This document shows, piece by piece, positions 1-9,055 of a stretch of DNA of 64,000 nt; the first letter of the stretch is position 1, and each line of letters opens with the position of its first letter. The notes beneath the pieces were generated by a model. It made no database searches and was not told the origin of the DNA. It saw only the letters and a list, made by a program, of their open reading frames with translations. The stretch comes from Nocardia pseudobrasiliensis NBRC 108224 (GTDB lineage Bacteria > Actinomycetota > Actinomycetes > Mycobacteriales > Mycobacteriaceae): positions 1 to 64,000 of the forward strand of contig NZ_BDBS01000050.1 of the NCBI RefSeq assembly GCF_001613105.1, given 5' to 3'. The translations under genes and the position numbers were made by a program.

Positions 1-747
1 GATGATCGCGCCGGTGACCGCGCCGACTCCGGTGCCGATGATCGCGCCGGGGACGGCTCCGATCGCGGCGGCGGGGAGACCCGCTGCGGCCGCGCCGAGG
101 GCCGCGCCGCCCGCGGCACCGGCGACGGTCAGGCCCGCGATCTTGTCGGAGCGGGTGGCGTTGATGCCGACGGAGTTCAGGCCGGTGGCGATCGCGGCCT
201 CGGTTTCGGCGGCGGCGAAATTCACGGGGGTCAGGACGTTATCGGTGATGTCGTCGGGCACGGCCGTGGTGAACGCGCCGACGCGCAGGGTGCGCGGCGG
301 GGGTGCGATCGGTGCGACGGGGGCGACCGGGGTGGGCGCGTGCAGGGCCTGCCAGTCGATCGCGGGTGCGGTCTGCGGGGTGGGGACGGCGCGGAAACTT
401 TGCGGCGCAACGTATTCGGGGACGAGCGGGGCGGGGACGGCCGGTGTGGTCACGCCGGGCTGCGCCGGGCCGGGGTGGCGTGGGGTCGCGGTCACGCCGG
501 GCTGGACCGGGCCCGCGGGGGTCGGTGCGACATGGTCGCCGCCGGGTGCGGGGGCGGGCTCGACGGGAGACGGTGTACTCGAACCCGGCCGGATGTTCTC
601 GACGGTCGGCGCGCCGCCGCGCACGACCACCGGACCGTCGGGACCGTTGGAACACGCCACGGCCAGGGCCAGCGGAATCGCGCCGACGATCAGGGCGCGC
701 CGCGGCGCGCCGGAATTCACTAGCTGCCGACGAGCCACGTCGAACAC
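1..747 (-). CDS. Secreted lipoprotein-like protein with glycine-rich C-terminus (partial)
   Basis: The frame is open on the minus strand from a GTG at 747 to the window edge, giving 249 residues with no stop, so the C-terminus lies outside. The N-terminus has basic residues, a hydrophobic stretch and the sequence LAVAC near residue 27, an imperfect lipobox. A Pro/Ala/Thr-rich linker follows, then a short folded segment, then a Gly/Ala-rich hydrophobic tail with GxxxG-type spacing that could insert in a membrane. An alternative GTG start lies at 738; a weak AGGGTGG precedes 747. I do not recognise the family. Location outside the cytoplasmic membrane is inferred from the signal sequence. Confidence 0.6.
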   Translation of the reverse strand, partial: MFDVARRQLVNSGAPRRALIVGAIPLALAVACSNGPDGPVVVRGGAPTVENIRPGSSTPSPVEPAPAPGGDHVAPTPAGPVQPGVTATPRHPGPAQPGVTTPAVPAPLVPEYVAPQSFRAVPTPQTAPAIDWQALHAPTPVAPVAPIAPPPRTLRVGAFTTAVPDDITDNVLTPVNFAAAETEAAIATGLNSVGINATRSDKIAGLTVAGAAGGAALGAAAAGLPAAAIGAVPGAIIGTGVGAVTGAII

Positions 748-913
748 ACCACCCTGCAACTTCGATTGGTGAGAAGCAGATCCCCCACGAGCGGAAAGAT
801 CCCCCGGCGATCCGGTTCGGATCACCCGGGCAGGATGGTAACCAATTGATAACTATCGATGGCAAATCGATGTGACCACGCTCACCGAATATCGATGAAC
901 TGCGCCGTCGATC

Positions 914-3529
914 TCAACCCCGCTGTTTGCCGCTCGGTGGCTCTCCGCGCATGAGTTCGGCGAGCGCCTCCCGGTCGGTGACATCGAGTTTGATGCAGGC
1001 CCGGTACAGATGCCCCTCGACCGTGCGCACCGACACCGTGAGCCGATCCGCGATCTGCCGATTGCTCAGCCCGGCCGCTACCAGATTCGCGATCTCGCGT
1101 TCGCGAGCGGTCAGCGGCAGCGGTTGTGCGGATTGCCGCAGCGCGGGGGTGCTCGCGCCGCCGCAGGCCGCGGCCAGGCGATTGGCGGTGGCGGCCGATT
1201 CCAGCAGGCGGCGGCGATCACCCGAACGCTCGTGCGCCGAGGCCGCCTGCGCCGCGGCGTCCGCGGCCGACAGCAGCGCCCCGAGTTCCTCGAATTGCGC
1301 TGCGGCGGTGTCCAATCCGGGTCCGTCGTTGGAGGCCACCGCCACCGCGTGCCGGGCCTGGACCTGTACCAGCCGCCCGTCGATGCGGGCGGCGAGATCG
1401 GCCAGGCGTCCCGCGACGGTGTGATCGCCGAAGCGGGCCGCGGTGTGCAGGGCCATCGCCTCGATCGCGTGCTGATGGGCCCGCGCGGCGGCGTCGGCGG
1501 CGCCGATCGCCAGCCGCACCGCCGGGGTGACCGTCCCCTCGGCCGCGGCCTGCCACGCCTGTGCGATCTGCAGTTGCGGCTCGTACACCGCGCTGTGGCG
1601 GCCGCCGCGCGATACCGCCTCGGCGATGGTTTCGGCCGCCTCGGCCGCACGTCCCAGTGCCGAATACGCCTCGGCCAGGCGAATTCTCGCCGGGAACATC
1701 CACGCCGCCGCACCCTCGGTATGCAGTGCGGCCAGCGCCTGCTCCAAATTCTCGATGCCGTCGGGGAAGCGGCCCTGCGCCACGTTCACGGTGCCCTGCA
1801 GGATGCGCGAAAGGCCCCACGCCAGAAACTGTCCCGGTGCGGAGTAGCCGAAATAGGTACTGGCACAATGTCGCGCGGATTCCAGATCGCCGGTGAGGGT
1901 CAGCGCCAGCACCTCGGCATGGGTGGACATGAACCGATTGAGTCCGTCTATATGGGATTCGACCTGATGACCCCGGTCCGCGTACTGTCGGGCCGCCTCG
2001 CCGCGTCCCATCAGCGCCAGTGCCAGCCCGCCGCCGAACGAGGCCCACCACACCGCCCAGGGCGGCGCGTCGGCGGTCTCCATCACCTGTTCGGCATCGA
2101 CGAACGCGTCCTCCAAACGGTTTTCGTTCACCGCGCACGCCGAGGCCAGGCCCTGCAGCGTCAACGCGATTCGCGGATGGGTGACCTTGCCGCGGACCAG
2201 CGCCAGCACCTCGTTGGCGCGATCGGCATCGCCCATGGCCCACAGCAGATTCGCCACCCGCGTACTGCCCCAGCGCGCCAGCTGCACCTCGTCGAGTTGA
2301 TCGGGATCGAAACTGGCCAGCGTGCGCTCGGCCTCGATCCGATGCCCCTGCCACAGCAGCGCGCGGGCCAGCAGATCGGCCGCCTCGAGTCCGCCGCGTC
2401 GCTCGACCGCCGCCCGCGCGAACCGCTCGCCCAGCGGAATATTGGCCAGTCCGATGGCATCCTCCGACGCCGCCACGAACAGCTCCAGATCCGCGGATTT
2501 ATCGCTGTCCAAGGCCAATTCGGCCAGCCGGATGCGATCGGAGGCGGATTTTATCGGCCGCTCCTTCAGTGAGGAGTACAGCCGCCCGCGCAGTCGCCGG
2601 GCCGAGGCGATGCCCAGCCGCCGTCGGATGACCTCGCCGAACAGCGGATGGTTGTAGCGCACCAGCAGCTGATGGGTGTTCTCGACAATCCTGATGACAC
2701 CGCGGGATTCGGCCGACTCCACGGCCTCCTCGCCCGCGAGCTCGGCCAAGACGTCCAGATCGATCGGCTCGCAGAAGGTCAGCAACTCCAGCACCCGCAG
2801 CACCGACTCCGGCAGCTGTTCGACCCGATCCTCCAGCAGCGCGGCCAATTCCGAGGTGACCGCGGCCCGACCGCGCAACTGCCACACCCCGTTGACCTGC
2901 CGCAGCGTGCCCGCCTCCAGCGCGCCCTCGACCAGATGCCGCAGGAAAAGCGCGTTGCCGCCGGAGGATTCCCACATCAGATTGGCGGTGAAGCCCTCCA
3001 GCTGGCCGCCCAGCATGGATTCGACGAGTTCGACGCTCTGGCGTTGGGTGAACGGACGCAGGTCGATTCGCAGCAGATGTCCGTCTTTCCACAGCGAGGT
3101 CACCGCGTCGGGAACCTGCACCCCGCTGCGCACCGTGCAGACGATCCGCGCGGCCTTGTCGATGGCCAGCTGCAGCAGCAGCGTCGCCGACAGCTGATCC
3201 AGCAGATGCGCGTCGTCGACGCCGATGATGGTGTCGCCGTCGGCAAGCAGCGCCTCGCGCGCGGCGGCCATGAATGTCACCGGATCGTGCGCGGTGTACA
3301 CCCCGACCATATGCGCGAAGACGCCCAGCGGAATGCTGCGCGCGGATTCGGTCCCGGCGACCCATCGAACATTCCCGCCCACCGCGGCCGTCGTCTGGCG
3401 GGCCAGCGTCGTCTTACCGACCCCCGCATCGCCGGTCAGGACCGCCCCGACGAATTCGGTGCCGGTGAGTGCCGCGCGGATGGCGTCCAGCTCGTGCCCG
3501 CGCTCGATCATCGGCCAATTCCGAGCCAT
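914..3529 (-). CDS. LuxR-family transcriptional regulator with N-terminal AAA ATPase
   Basis: This large ATP-binding regulator (871 residues) begins MARNWPMIERG, the usual start of the family. A Walker A motif GDAGVGKT lies at residues 33-40 and a Walker B-like IIGVDDAH follows near residue 110. The middle is an alpha-helical repeat region. The last 65 residues form a LuxR/NarL helix-turn-helix (LTAREREIANLVAAGLSNRQ). Such proteins normally activate nearby genes in response to a ligand or ATP state. The frame extends further upstream, but that extension is Arg/Pro-rich and lacks family similarity, so ATG 3529 is chosen. The regulated genes are unknown; the racemase gene lies 64 bp upstream on the same strand. 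Confidence 0.85.
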   Translation of the reverse strand: MARNWPMIERGHELDAIRAALTGTEFVGAVLTGDAGVGKTTLARQTTAAVGGNVRWVAGTESARSIPLGVFAHMVGVYTAHDPVTFMAAAREALLADGDTIIGVDDAHLLDQLSATLLLQLAIDKAARIVCTVRSGVQVPDAVTSLWKDGHLLRIDLRPFTQRQSVELVESMLGGQLEGFTANLMWESSGGNALFLRHLVEGALEAGTLRQVNGVWQLRGRAAVTSELAALLEDRVEQLPESVLRVLELLTFCEPIDLDVLAELAGEEAVESAESRGVIRIVENTHQLLVRYNHPLFGEVIRRRLGIASARRLRGRLYSSLKERPIKSASDRIRLAELALDSDKSADLELFVAASEDAIGLANIPLGERFARAAVERRGGLEAADLLARALLWQGHRIEAERTLASFDPDQLDEVQLARWGSTRVANLLWAMGDADRANEVLALVRGKVTHPRIALTLQGLASACAVNENRLEDAFVDAEQVMETADAPPWAVWWASFGGGLALALMGRGEAARQYADRGHQVESHIDGLNRFMSTHAEVLALTLTGDLESARHCASTYFGYSAPGQFLAWGLSRILQGTVNVAQGRFPDGIENLEQALAALHTEGAAAWMFPARIRLAEAYSALGRAAEAAETIAEAVSRGGRHSAVYEPQLQIAQAWQAAAEGTVTPAVRLAIGAADAAARAHQHAIEAMALHTAARFGDHTVAGRLADLAARIDGRLVQVQARHAVAVASNDGPGLDTAAAQFEELGALLSAADAAAQAASAHERSGDRRRLLESAATANRLAAACGGASTPALRQSAQPLPLTAREREIANLVAAGLSNRQIADRLTVSVRTVEGHLYRACIKLDVTDREALAELMRGEPPSGKQRG

Positions 3530-3593
3530 ATCAATCACTCTAGTGCCCGAGTCGATCGTAAGCGGTGCGAACCAAGACCAGGCGGTAACCGCG

Positions 3594-4694
3594 TTATACC
3601 GTCCACACCTGGTCGATCGGGGTGCCCTGCTCCGGCGGCGGCGTGGGGGTCCCGGCCGGGGTGCGCGAGAAGCGGGGCGCGGGTGCGTGCTGGACCACGC
3701 CATCGATCTCGATCAGGCCGGTGCGGGCCACGATATGGGCATTCCGCTCGGCCTCGGTCAGGGTCAGCACCGGGGTGCAGCAGGCGTCGGTGCCGTCGAA
3801 GATCGCGGTCCATTCGTCGCGTGTTCTGGTTTTGAACTTCTCGGTGAACAGTTTCCGAAATTGTTCCTGACCGTTCGGATCGAGCTGATGTGGCAGGCCG
3901 TCGGCGTCGATTTCCAGGCCCCGCAGCAGCTCCTCGAAGAACTGCGGTTCGATCGCGCCCACGGCCATGTACTTGCCGTCGGCGGTCTCGTAGGTGTCGT
4001 AGAAGGCCATCCCGGTGTCGAGCAGATTGGTGCCGCGTTCGTCGGACCACAGGCCCACGCCCTTCATGCCCCAGATCATGTGCGACAGCGCCAGCGCGCC
4101 ATCGATCATCGCGGCATCGATGACCTGGCCCCTGCCCGAGTTCTGCCGTTCCACGAGCGCGGCGAGGATGCCGAACACCAGGAACATCGAACCGCCGCCG
4201 AAGTCGCCGACCATGTTCAGCGGCGGCACCGGGCGTTCGCCCCGGTGGCCGATGGCGTTGAGCACGCCGGTCAGCGAGATGTAGTTGATGTCGTGGCCCG
4301 CGCGATCGGCCAGCGGGCCGTGCTGACCCCAGCCGGTCATCCGCCCGTACACCAGGCGGGGATTGCGCTCGAGCGCCACATCCGGGCCCAGTCCCATGCG
4401 CTCGGTGACACCGGGACGGAAGCCCTCGATGAGCACATCGGCCTTATCGATCAGGCCGAGCACCTTATCGATCTCGGCCGGATCCTTCAGATTGGCCTCG
4501 ACAATGGTGCGGCCCCGCCACTGCGGTCGTTCCATGAAGCCGGGCAGCATGCCGGGCCGCTGCACCCGCACCACATCCGCGCCCAGGTCCGCGAGCAGCA
4601 GCGCCGCATGCGGGCCCGGGCCGATTCCGGCCAGTTCAACAACTCGAATGCCCGCGAGCGGACCCTGTTTCGCGGCGGTGGATGGAGTGCTCAC
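3594..4694 (-). CDS. mcr: Alpha-methylacyl-CoA racemase (CoA transferase family III)
   Basis: The enzyme interconverts (2R)- and (2S)-methylacyl-CoA esters so that beta-oxidation of branched acids and sterol side chains can proceed. The 366-residue length fits the family. The AGHDINY motif carries the catalytic His at residue 134, and VGDFGGG carries the catalytic Asp exactly 30 residues later (164), the spacing known for mycobacterial MCR (His126/Asp156) and human AMACR. The N-terminal GIRVVELAGIGPGPHA is the CoA-transferase III signature. It lies on the same strand as the LuxR-type gene and may be co-transcribed. A short palindrome lies about 50 bp before the start. Confidence 0.9.
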   Translation of the reverse strand: MSTPSTAAKQGPLAGIRVVELAGIGPGPHAALLLADLGADVVRVQRPGMLPGFMERPQWRGRTIVEANLKDPAEIDKVLGLIDKADVLIEGFRPGVTERMGLGPDVALERNPRLVYGRMTGWGQHGPLADRAGHDINYISLTGVLNAIGHRGERPVPPLNMVGDFGGGSMFLVFGILAALVERQNSGRGQVIDAAMIDGALALSHMIWGMKGVGLWSDERGTNLLDTGMAFYDTYETADGKYMAVGAIEPQFFEELLRGLEIDADGLPHQLDPNGQEQFRKLFTEKFKTRTRDEWTAIFDGTDACCTPVLTLTEAERNAHIVARTGLIEIDGVVQHAPAPRFSRTPAGTPTPPPEQGTPIDQVWTV

Positions 4695-4743
4695 GCCCTA
4701 CCTCGTTCGTCGTCGATGCTGCGCACCGGATCACATCCGGTTG

Positions 4744-4758
4744 TTGTCAGTATGACAA
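4744..4758. promoter_or_regulatory. Perfect inverted repeat TTGTCA-GTA-TGACAA before mcr
   Basis: The 15-base sequence TTGTCAGTATGACAA is a perfect 6+3+6 palindrome, 50 bp upstream of the racemase start in an AT-richer patch. The size suits a small dimeric repressor. No regulator can be assigned from sequence. Confidence 0.4.
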
Positions 4759-4778
4759 TAGGGCGTGGGGTCCGCGCG

Positions 4779-5378
4779 TCAGCGTCCGGACGAACCCGAG
4801 CCCGGCATCACGCGGGGCGCCTCGGCCTGTCCTCCGAGCAGCCGTGCCCGCTCGGAGGACAGGCCGACGTTCGCGCAGTCCTGATACGGATCCCAATCAC
4901 CGTGCAGCTGTTGGCAATTCCAGGTCCGACCGGCGGCTTGAACGACGATGACCACGCCGTAGCCCCAGCGCGCGGACTCCTTGCCGTAGGCGTCGATCAC
5001 CTGGAAGGCGGTATCGCAGGAGATGTCGAGGGCGCGGACCTCGAGGTCGTTGAAGCCGCGGCCGCAGTGCCAGCCGTCGAAGTCGGGATCCGGGGCGACC
5101 GTGCTCGTCGGGCTGGTCGTGGTCGGAGATGGCGAGGTGGTGGGTTCGATCGTGGGCGGGGTGGGCGTCGTGGTGACGGTCGGCGGCGTGGTGACGGTCG
5201 GCGGCGCGGTGGTGGTTGTCGGCGCGCTGGTGGTCGGCTCGGTCGTGGTGGTGGGCGCTGCCGTGGTGGTGGGTGTCGCTGGGGCGGTTTGGGTTTCCGG
5301 CCCGGCTGCGTGTGCGTAGGCGAGGGCGGTGAGCGAGACGGCGGCCGCGCCGAGGGCGAGACAGGCTACGAGTCGCAA
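4779..5378 (-). CDS. Secreted Thr/Pro-rich protein with Cys-containing C-terminal domain
   Basis: The protein (199 residues from TTG 5378) has a classical signal peptide (RLVACLALGAAAVSLTALAYAHA). About 70 residues of Thr/Pro-rich low complexity follow, then a C-terminal domain of about 90 residues with four Cys that could form two disulfides. Its function is unknown; it is probably exported and loosely attached to the cell surface. TTG 5378 is chosen because GGAG stands seven bases upstream; a GTG at 5414 would add 12 residues before the signal peptide and has no clear ribosome site. It is divergent from the nucleoside permease gene across a 212-bp region. Confidence 0.7.
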   Translation of the reverse strand: MRLVACLALGAAAVSLTALAYAHAAGPETQTAPATPTTTAAPTTTTEPTTSAPTTTTAPPTVTTPPTVTTTPTPPTIEPTTSPSPTTTSPTSTVAPDPDFDGWHCGRGFNDLEVRALDISCDTAFQVIDAYGKESARWGYGVVIVVQAAGRTWNCQQLHGDWDPYQDCANVGLSSERARLLGGQAEAPRVMPGSGSSGR

Positions 5379-5590
5379 GGGGGTGCTCCGATCTGATGAA
5401 AATATCTGTAGCACCGCGGATTTCGACGGCAGACCCCCGATACCGGACTCCGTCGGTGAGGCCCAGCGTACCGATGGGCGTAATGCCCACCTCGCCCATG
5501 CTTCCAGGGGCTACCGCCCGGATCCCGCATCGACTACCGACTGTGCGGTATTTCTATTGGGTAGATATTCGTCGAGGTGAGGGAGGTTCG

Positions 5591-6562
5591 TTGTACACCA
5601 GATTGGTCGGCGCGATGCTGTCGGCGCTCGGGTTGGTATTCGTTCTGACCGGATGCGGATCGCATTCGTCGGGTGACGATCGGATCGGGGTGCGCGCCAT
5701 GGTCATCACCATGTTCGATCCCGAGGTCGAGCCGTGGGTGAAGCAGCGGCAGTGGACGCGGGAGATCTCGGTGCCGGGCGTGCGAACCCCGGTGCGCTGC
5801 AACGACTCCGGACTCTGCGTGCTGGTGACGGATATGGGCAAGACCAATGCCGCCCTGTCCACCTCGGCCGTATTGGCCTCGCCGCGACTGGATTTCGACC
5901 GGGCGTACTTCATCACCGCGGGAATCGCGGGCACGCCGCCGGAGGTTGGCACCCTCGGCTTCGCCGCGTGGGCGCGCCGGGTGGTCGACATCGACCTCGG
6001 ACATCATGTTCTGCCGCAGGACGATCCGACCGTGCCCAACTACGGCTTCCTGGATATGCCCAGGGCGGGCACCGAGGTCTACGAGCTGGATCAGCAACTG
6101 GTCGACGCGGTGTACCGCAACACCAAGGACGTCGCCCTCGCCGACAGTCCGGCCGCGGCGGCCGCCCGCGCCGCCTTCCCCGGTCAGGAGGGCCGCAAAC
6201 CCGATGTGCAGCAGTGTGATACGGCCACCGGCGACAACTTCTGGTCCGGCGCCGCGTCTTCGGCGCAGACCGCGGCCATCGTCAGCGCGCGGACGAGCGG
6301 TCAGGGCCGCTACTGCACCTCGCAGATGGAGGACAATGCCACCGCCGCCGCCCTGGCGCGCGCGGGGATGCTCAACCGCTACGTATGTCTGCGCACCGCA
6401 AGTAATTTCGACCGCCCGCGTCCGGGGCAGACGGTTACCGAACTACTGACCGCCATCGACTCCGGCGCGGAGAATCCGGGCTTCCCCCTGGCCGTCGACA
6501 ATGCCTACCGTGTCGCCTCGGCGGCCGCCGACTACCTGATGGCGCATCCGAACCTCGACTGA
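5591..6562 (+). CDS. Purine nucleoside permease family lipoprotein
   Basis: The family (NUP) was named for fungal purine nucleoside permeases; bacterial members look like secreted nucleoside-phosphorylase-fold proteins. From TTG 5591 the product has 323 residues, and GGGAGG stands about five bases before the start. The leader is basic then hydrophobic, with the lipobox LTGC at residues 19-22, so it is likely an exported lipoprotein. Segments such as YFITAGIAGTPPE and GDNFWSG are family-like. Longer starts (5396) would bury the signal peptide and are rejected. Substrate and direction of transport, if any, are unproven. Confidence 0.8.
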   Translation: MYTRLVGAMLSALGLVFVLTGCGSHSSGDDRIGVRAMVITMFDPEVEPWVKQRQWTREISVPGVRTPVRCNDSGLCVLVTDMGKTNAALSTSAVLASPRLDFDRAYFITAGIAGTPPEVGTLGFAAWARRVVDIDLGHHVLPQDDPTVPNYGFLDMPRAGTEVYELDQQLVDAVYRNTKDVALADSPAAAAARAAFPGQEGRKPDVQQCDTATGDNFWSGAASSAQTAAIVSARTSGQGRYCTSQMEDNATAAALARAGMLNRYVCLRTASNFDRPRPGQTVTELLTAIDSGAENPGFPLAVDNAYRVASAAADYLMAHPNLD

Positions 6563-6564
6563 GG

Positions 6565-7449
6565 TCATTCGACGACGGGCAGCTGCGAGCGGGGCATGCG
6601 CAGCGTGGGGGGCTCGTCGTCGGAGATGGCGGGCATGGGCAGGGTGGGAAGCGGATCCTCGTGAACCGGGCGCACCTTCACCGGCAGGCGGTAGAACGCG
6701 CGGGCGTTGTCCGCCAGGACCTTGTACATATCGGCGCCGACCACATCGCCGATCAGCTCGATATCGGAATCCCGGAAGGGCCGCCCGGCGCGGGTGCCGG
6801 GCAGATCGGAGCCGAACATCAGGGCGTCCGGATTCACCGCGTGGATGCGCCGCAGCGCGGCGGGGATGTCCATCGACACCCGGCCGAAGCCGGAGGCCTT
6901 CACCCGCGCACCGCGATCGACCAGATCGAGCAGATATGGCAGGCAGTCGTCGGACATGCCGAGATGGTCGATCGACAGCGACGGCAGTTTGGAGATCACC
7001 GGTTCCAGTGAACCGAGCATCGAGCCGTCGATGTAGAGCTCGACATGCCAGCCCGCGAGCTCATGGGCCCGCAGGGCCTGCATGGTCAGGGTGACGATAT
7101 CGACCGCGGCGCGCTTGAGATTGAATCGCAGCGCGCGCACCCCGGCGCGATCCAGTGCGAGGATCTGCTCGTCGGTGGCGTCGGGGTGCAGGGTGATCAC
7201 CCCGACCCAGCCGGGGCCGAGTTCGGCCAGGGCCGTGGTCAAGTAGCGGTCGTCCGCACCCTGGAACGACGCGCTCACCACCGCACCACCGTCGACGTCG
7301 AAGCGCGACATGCGCTTTCGGTAATCGGCGATGGTGTAGTGGTCGGGCAGGTAGCCCTGGTTCTCGATCAGCGGGAACCGCGGATCGATGACGTGGACAT
7401 GGGCATCGAACACGTGATCAGCATGCCTGAAGGACGGTCGCGCGGTCAC
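6565..7449 (-). CDS. Amidohydrolase family metal-dependent hydrolase
   Basis: A TIM-barrel hydrolase of 294 residues, similar to the ACMSD/dicarboxylic-acid hydrolase group. The DAHVHV motif at residues 15-20 supplies the first metal ligands, IDHLG and FGSDLPG follow in order, and the FGSD aspartate is the usual catalytic residue. Start GTG 7449 shares four bases (GTGA) with the fprA stop, so translation is coupled to that gene. The substrate is unknown. Dependence on fprA expression suggests the iron box upstream may govern both genes. The frame runs on upstream inside fprA, but that part is antisense noise. Confidence 0.8.
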   Translation of the reverse strand: MTARPSFRHADHVFDAHVHVIDPRFPLIENQGYLPDHYTIADYRKRMSRFDVDGGAVVSASFQGADDRYLTTALAELGPGWVGVITLHPDATDEQILALDRAGVRALRFNLKRAAVDIVTLTMQALRAHELAGWHVELYIDGSMLGSLEPVISKLPSLSIDHLGMSDDCLPYLLDLVDRGARVKASGFGRVSMDIPAALRRIHAVNPDALMFGSDLPGTRAGRPFRDSDIELIGDVVGADMYKVLADNARAFYRLPVKVRPVHEDPLPTLPMPAISDDEPPTLRMPRSQLPVVE

Positions 7450-8840
7450 ACCTTGTTCGGTTCGCTGGCACGCAGCATGTCCTCGCGCTCGACGACCTTG
7501 ACCCGCTCGCGGCCCTGCGGCTCGCCCAGGGCACGCTCGTGCGCGTCGAGCCGGTACCAGCCCGCCCAGGTGGTGAACGGAATTCCCTTGTCCTCCAGCC
7601 ACTTCGTCACGGCCTCGGGATCCGGCTGCTCGGCCGGAGCGAAGGCCGGGGCGTCGTCGAGCAGGCAGGCGATGGTCTCGTTGGCATCGCCCTTGGTGTG
7701 GCCGATCAGACCGACCGGGCCGCGCTTGATCCAGCCGGTGACGTAGGTGCCGGGCAGATAGCGCTGCGCGGGATCCGCGGCGGCGTCGTCGGCCAGGACG
7801 CGACCGGCCTCGTTCGGGACGGTTCCGGCCTGCTCGTCGAACGGCAGCTGCGGGATGTTCTGCGACAGATAGCCCACGGCCCGGTAGACGGCCTGGACAT
7901 CCCAGTCGGTGAATTTGCCGGTCGGCTTGCAGTTGCCGGTGCCGTCGAGCTGGGTGCGCTCGGTACGCAGGCCGACGACCTTGCCGTCCTCGTCGCCCAG
8001 CACCTCGGCGGGGGATTCGAAGAAGTGCAGGAACAGCTTGTGCGGCCGATCGCCCACATCGCGAATCGCCCACTGCTCCAGCGTGTTGCAGACCATGTCG
8101 ACCTGCTTGGAGTGGCGGCGCGCGGCCTCGGAGCCCTCGTCGTAGTCGATGTCCTCGGGATCGACGATGACCTCGATATTCGGCGAATGATCCAGCTCGC
8201 GCAGCTCCAGCGGGGTGAACTTGGCCTGCGCCGGGCCGCGGCGGCCGAAGACGTGCACCTCGAGCGCCTTGTTACCGCGCAGGCCCTCGTAGACGTTCGG
8301 CGGAATCTCGGTGGGCAGCAGTTCGTCACCGGTCTTGGCCAGCACGCGCGCCACATCCAGCGCCACATTGCCGACGCCGAGGACCGCGACCTTCTCCGCC
8401 TCCAGCGGCCACTCGCGCGGCACATCGGGATGTCCGTCGTACCAGGACACGAAGTCCGCTGCGCCGTAGGAGCCGTCCAGTTCGATGCCCGCGATGCCCA
8501 GTGCGCGATCGGCATTGGCGCCGGTGGAGAAGATCACCGCGTCGTAGAAGCGGCGCAGCTCGACCAGGGTGATGTCGGAGCCGTAGTCGATATTGCCGAG
8601 CAGGCGCACCTGCGGCTTGTCGAGCACCTTGTGCAGCGCGGTGATGATGCCCTTGATGCGCGGATGATCCGGCGCGACGCCATAGCGGATCAGGCCGAAC
8701 GGGGCGGGCATCCGCTCGAACAGGTCGATGCTCACGTCGGCATCGGATTTCATCAGGGCGTCGGCGGCATAGATTCCGGCCGGTCCGGCGCCCACGATCG
8801 CGATGCGCAGTGGGCGGTTCGCTGCACTGTGTTCGGTCAT
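7446..8840 (-). CDS. fprA: Ferredoxin-NADP reductase (adrenodoxin reductase type)
   Basis: A flavoprotein of the FprA type that passes electrons from NADPH to ferredoxins, which then supply cytochromes P450 and other enzymes. The FAD-binding GAGPAG lies at residues 17-22, the NADPH-binding GVGNVALDVARVL follows at mid-length, and the C-terminal GWIKRGPVGLIGHTKGDA is the adrenodoxin reductase signature. Length (464) fits the family. ATG 8840 is preferred over GTG 8852 because AGAGGG would abut the GTG. A 19-bp iron-box-like sequence lies 55-73 bp upstream, predicting IdeR/DtxR control. It overlaps the amidohydrolase by four bases. Confidence 0.93.
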   Translation of the reverse strand: MTEHSAANRPLRIAIVGAGPAGIYAADALMKSDADVSIDLFERMPAPFGLIRYGVAPDHPRIKGIITALHKVLDKPQVRLLGNIDYGSDITLVELRRFYDAVIFSTGANADRALGIAGIELDGSYGAADFVSWYDGHPDVPREWPLEAEKVAVLGVGNVALDVARVLAKTGDELLPTEIPPNVYEGLRGNKALEVHVFGRRGPAQAKFTPLELRELDHSPNIEVIVDPEDIDYDEGSEAARRHSKQVDMVCNTLEQWAIRDVGDRPHKLFLHFFESPAEVLGDEDGKVVGLRTERTQLDGTGNCKPTGKFTDWDVQAVYRAVGYLSQNIPQLPFDEQAGTVPNEAGRVLADDAAADPAQRYLPGTYVTGWIKRGPVGLIGHTKGDANETIACLLDDAPAFAPAEQPDPEAVTKWLEDKGIPFTTWAGWYRLDAHERALGEPQGRERVKVVEREDMLRASEPNKV

Positions 8841-8894
8841 TCTTACGCGCACCCTCTGGTCGAGAACTCTGTCGTCATGTCTTAGCCGTCGTTC

Positions 8895-8913
8895 TTAGCT
8901 TAGGCTAAGTTGA
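8895..8913. promoter_or_regulatory. DtxR/IdeR iron box before fprA
   Basis: TTAGCTTAGGCTAAGTTGA matches 15 of 19 positions of the published IdeR consensus TTAGGTTAGGCTAACCTAA, with the central TTAGGCTAA intact. It lies 55-73 bp upstream of the fprA start. The family binds as two dimers under iron sufficiency and usually represses. Iron control of fprA is inference from this match. Confidence 0.7.
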
Positions 8914-9055
8914 CGCCCGGATCGCTACCTCGTTGCTGCATCGGGATCCGATCCCACCGGCCGCGGCCGGAGTTCCAGGCATTCTATCGGTGGCAGCTAT
9001 GGCCGATATTCCCGGTCTCGGCCGGGAAATTCGAGTGTGATTCGAACCACTATCG

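Noticed and set aside
239..865. 208-codon Arg/Pro-rich frame over the left-edge gene
   Set aside because: It is composed mainly of Arg, Pro and Ala, the mark of an antisense frame in high-GC DNA; the 747-start frame has a signal peptide and normal composition.
7450..8073. Upstream extension of the amidohydrolase gene
   Set aside because: It is the shadow of fprA in another frame, rich in Arg and Gly, and the GTGA overlap gives a natural start.
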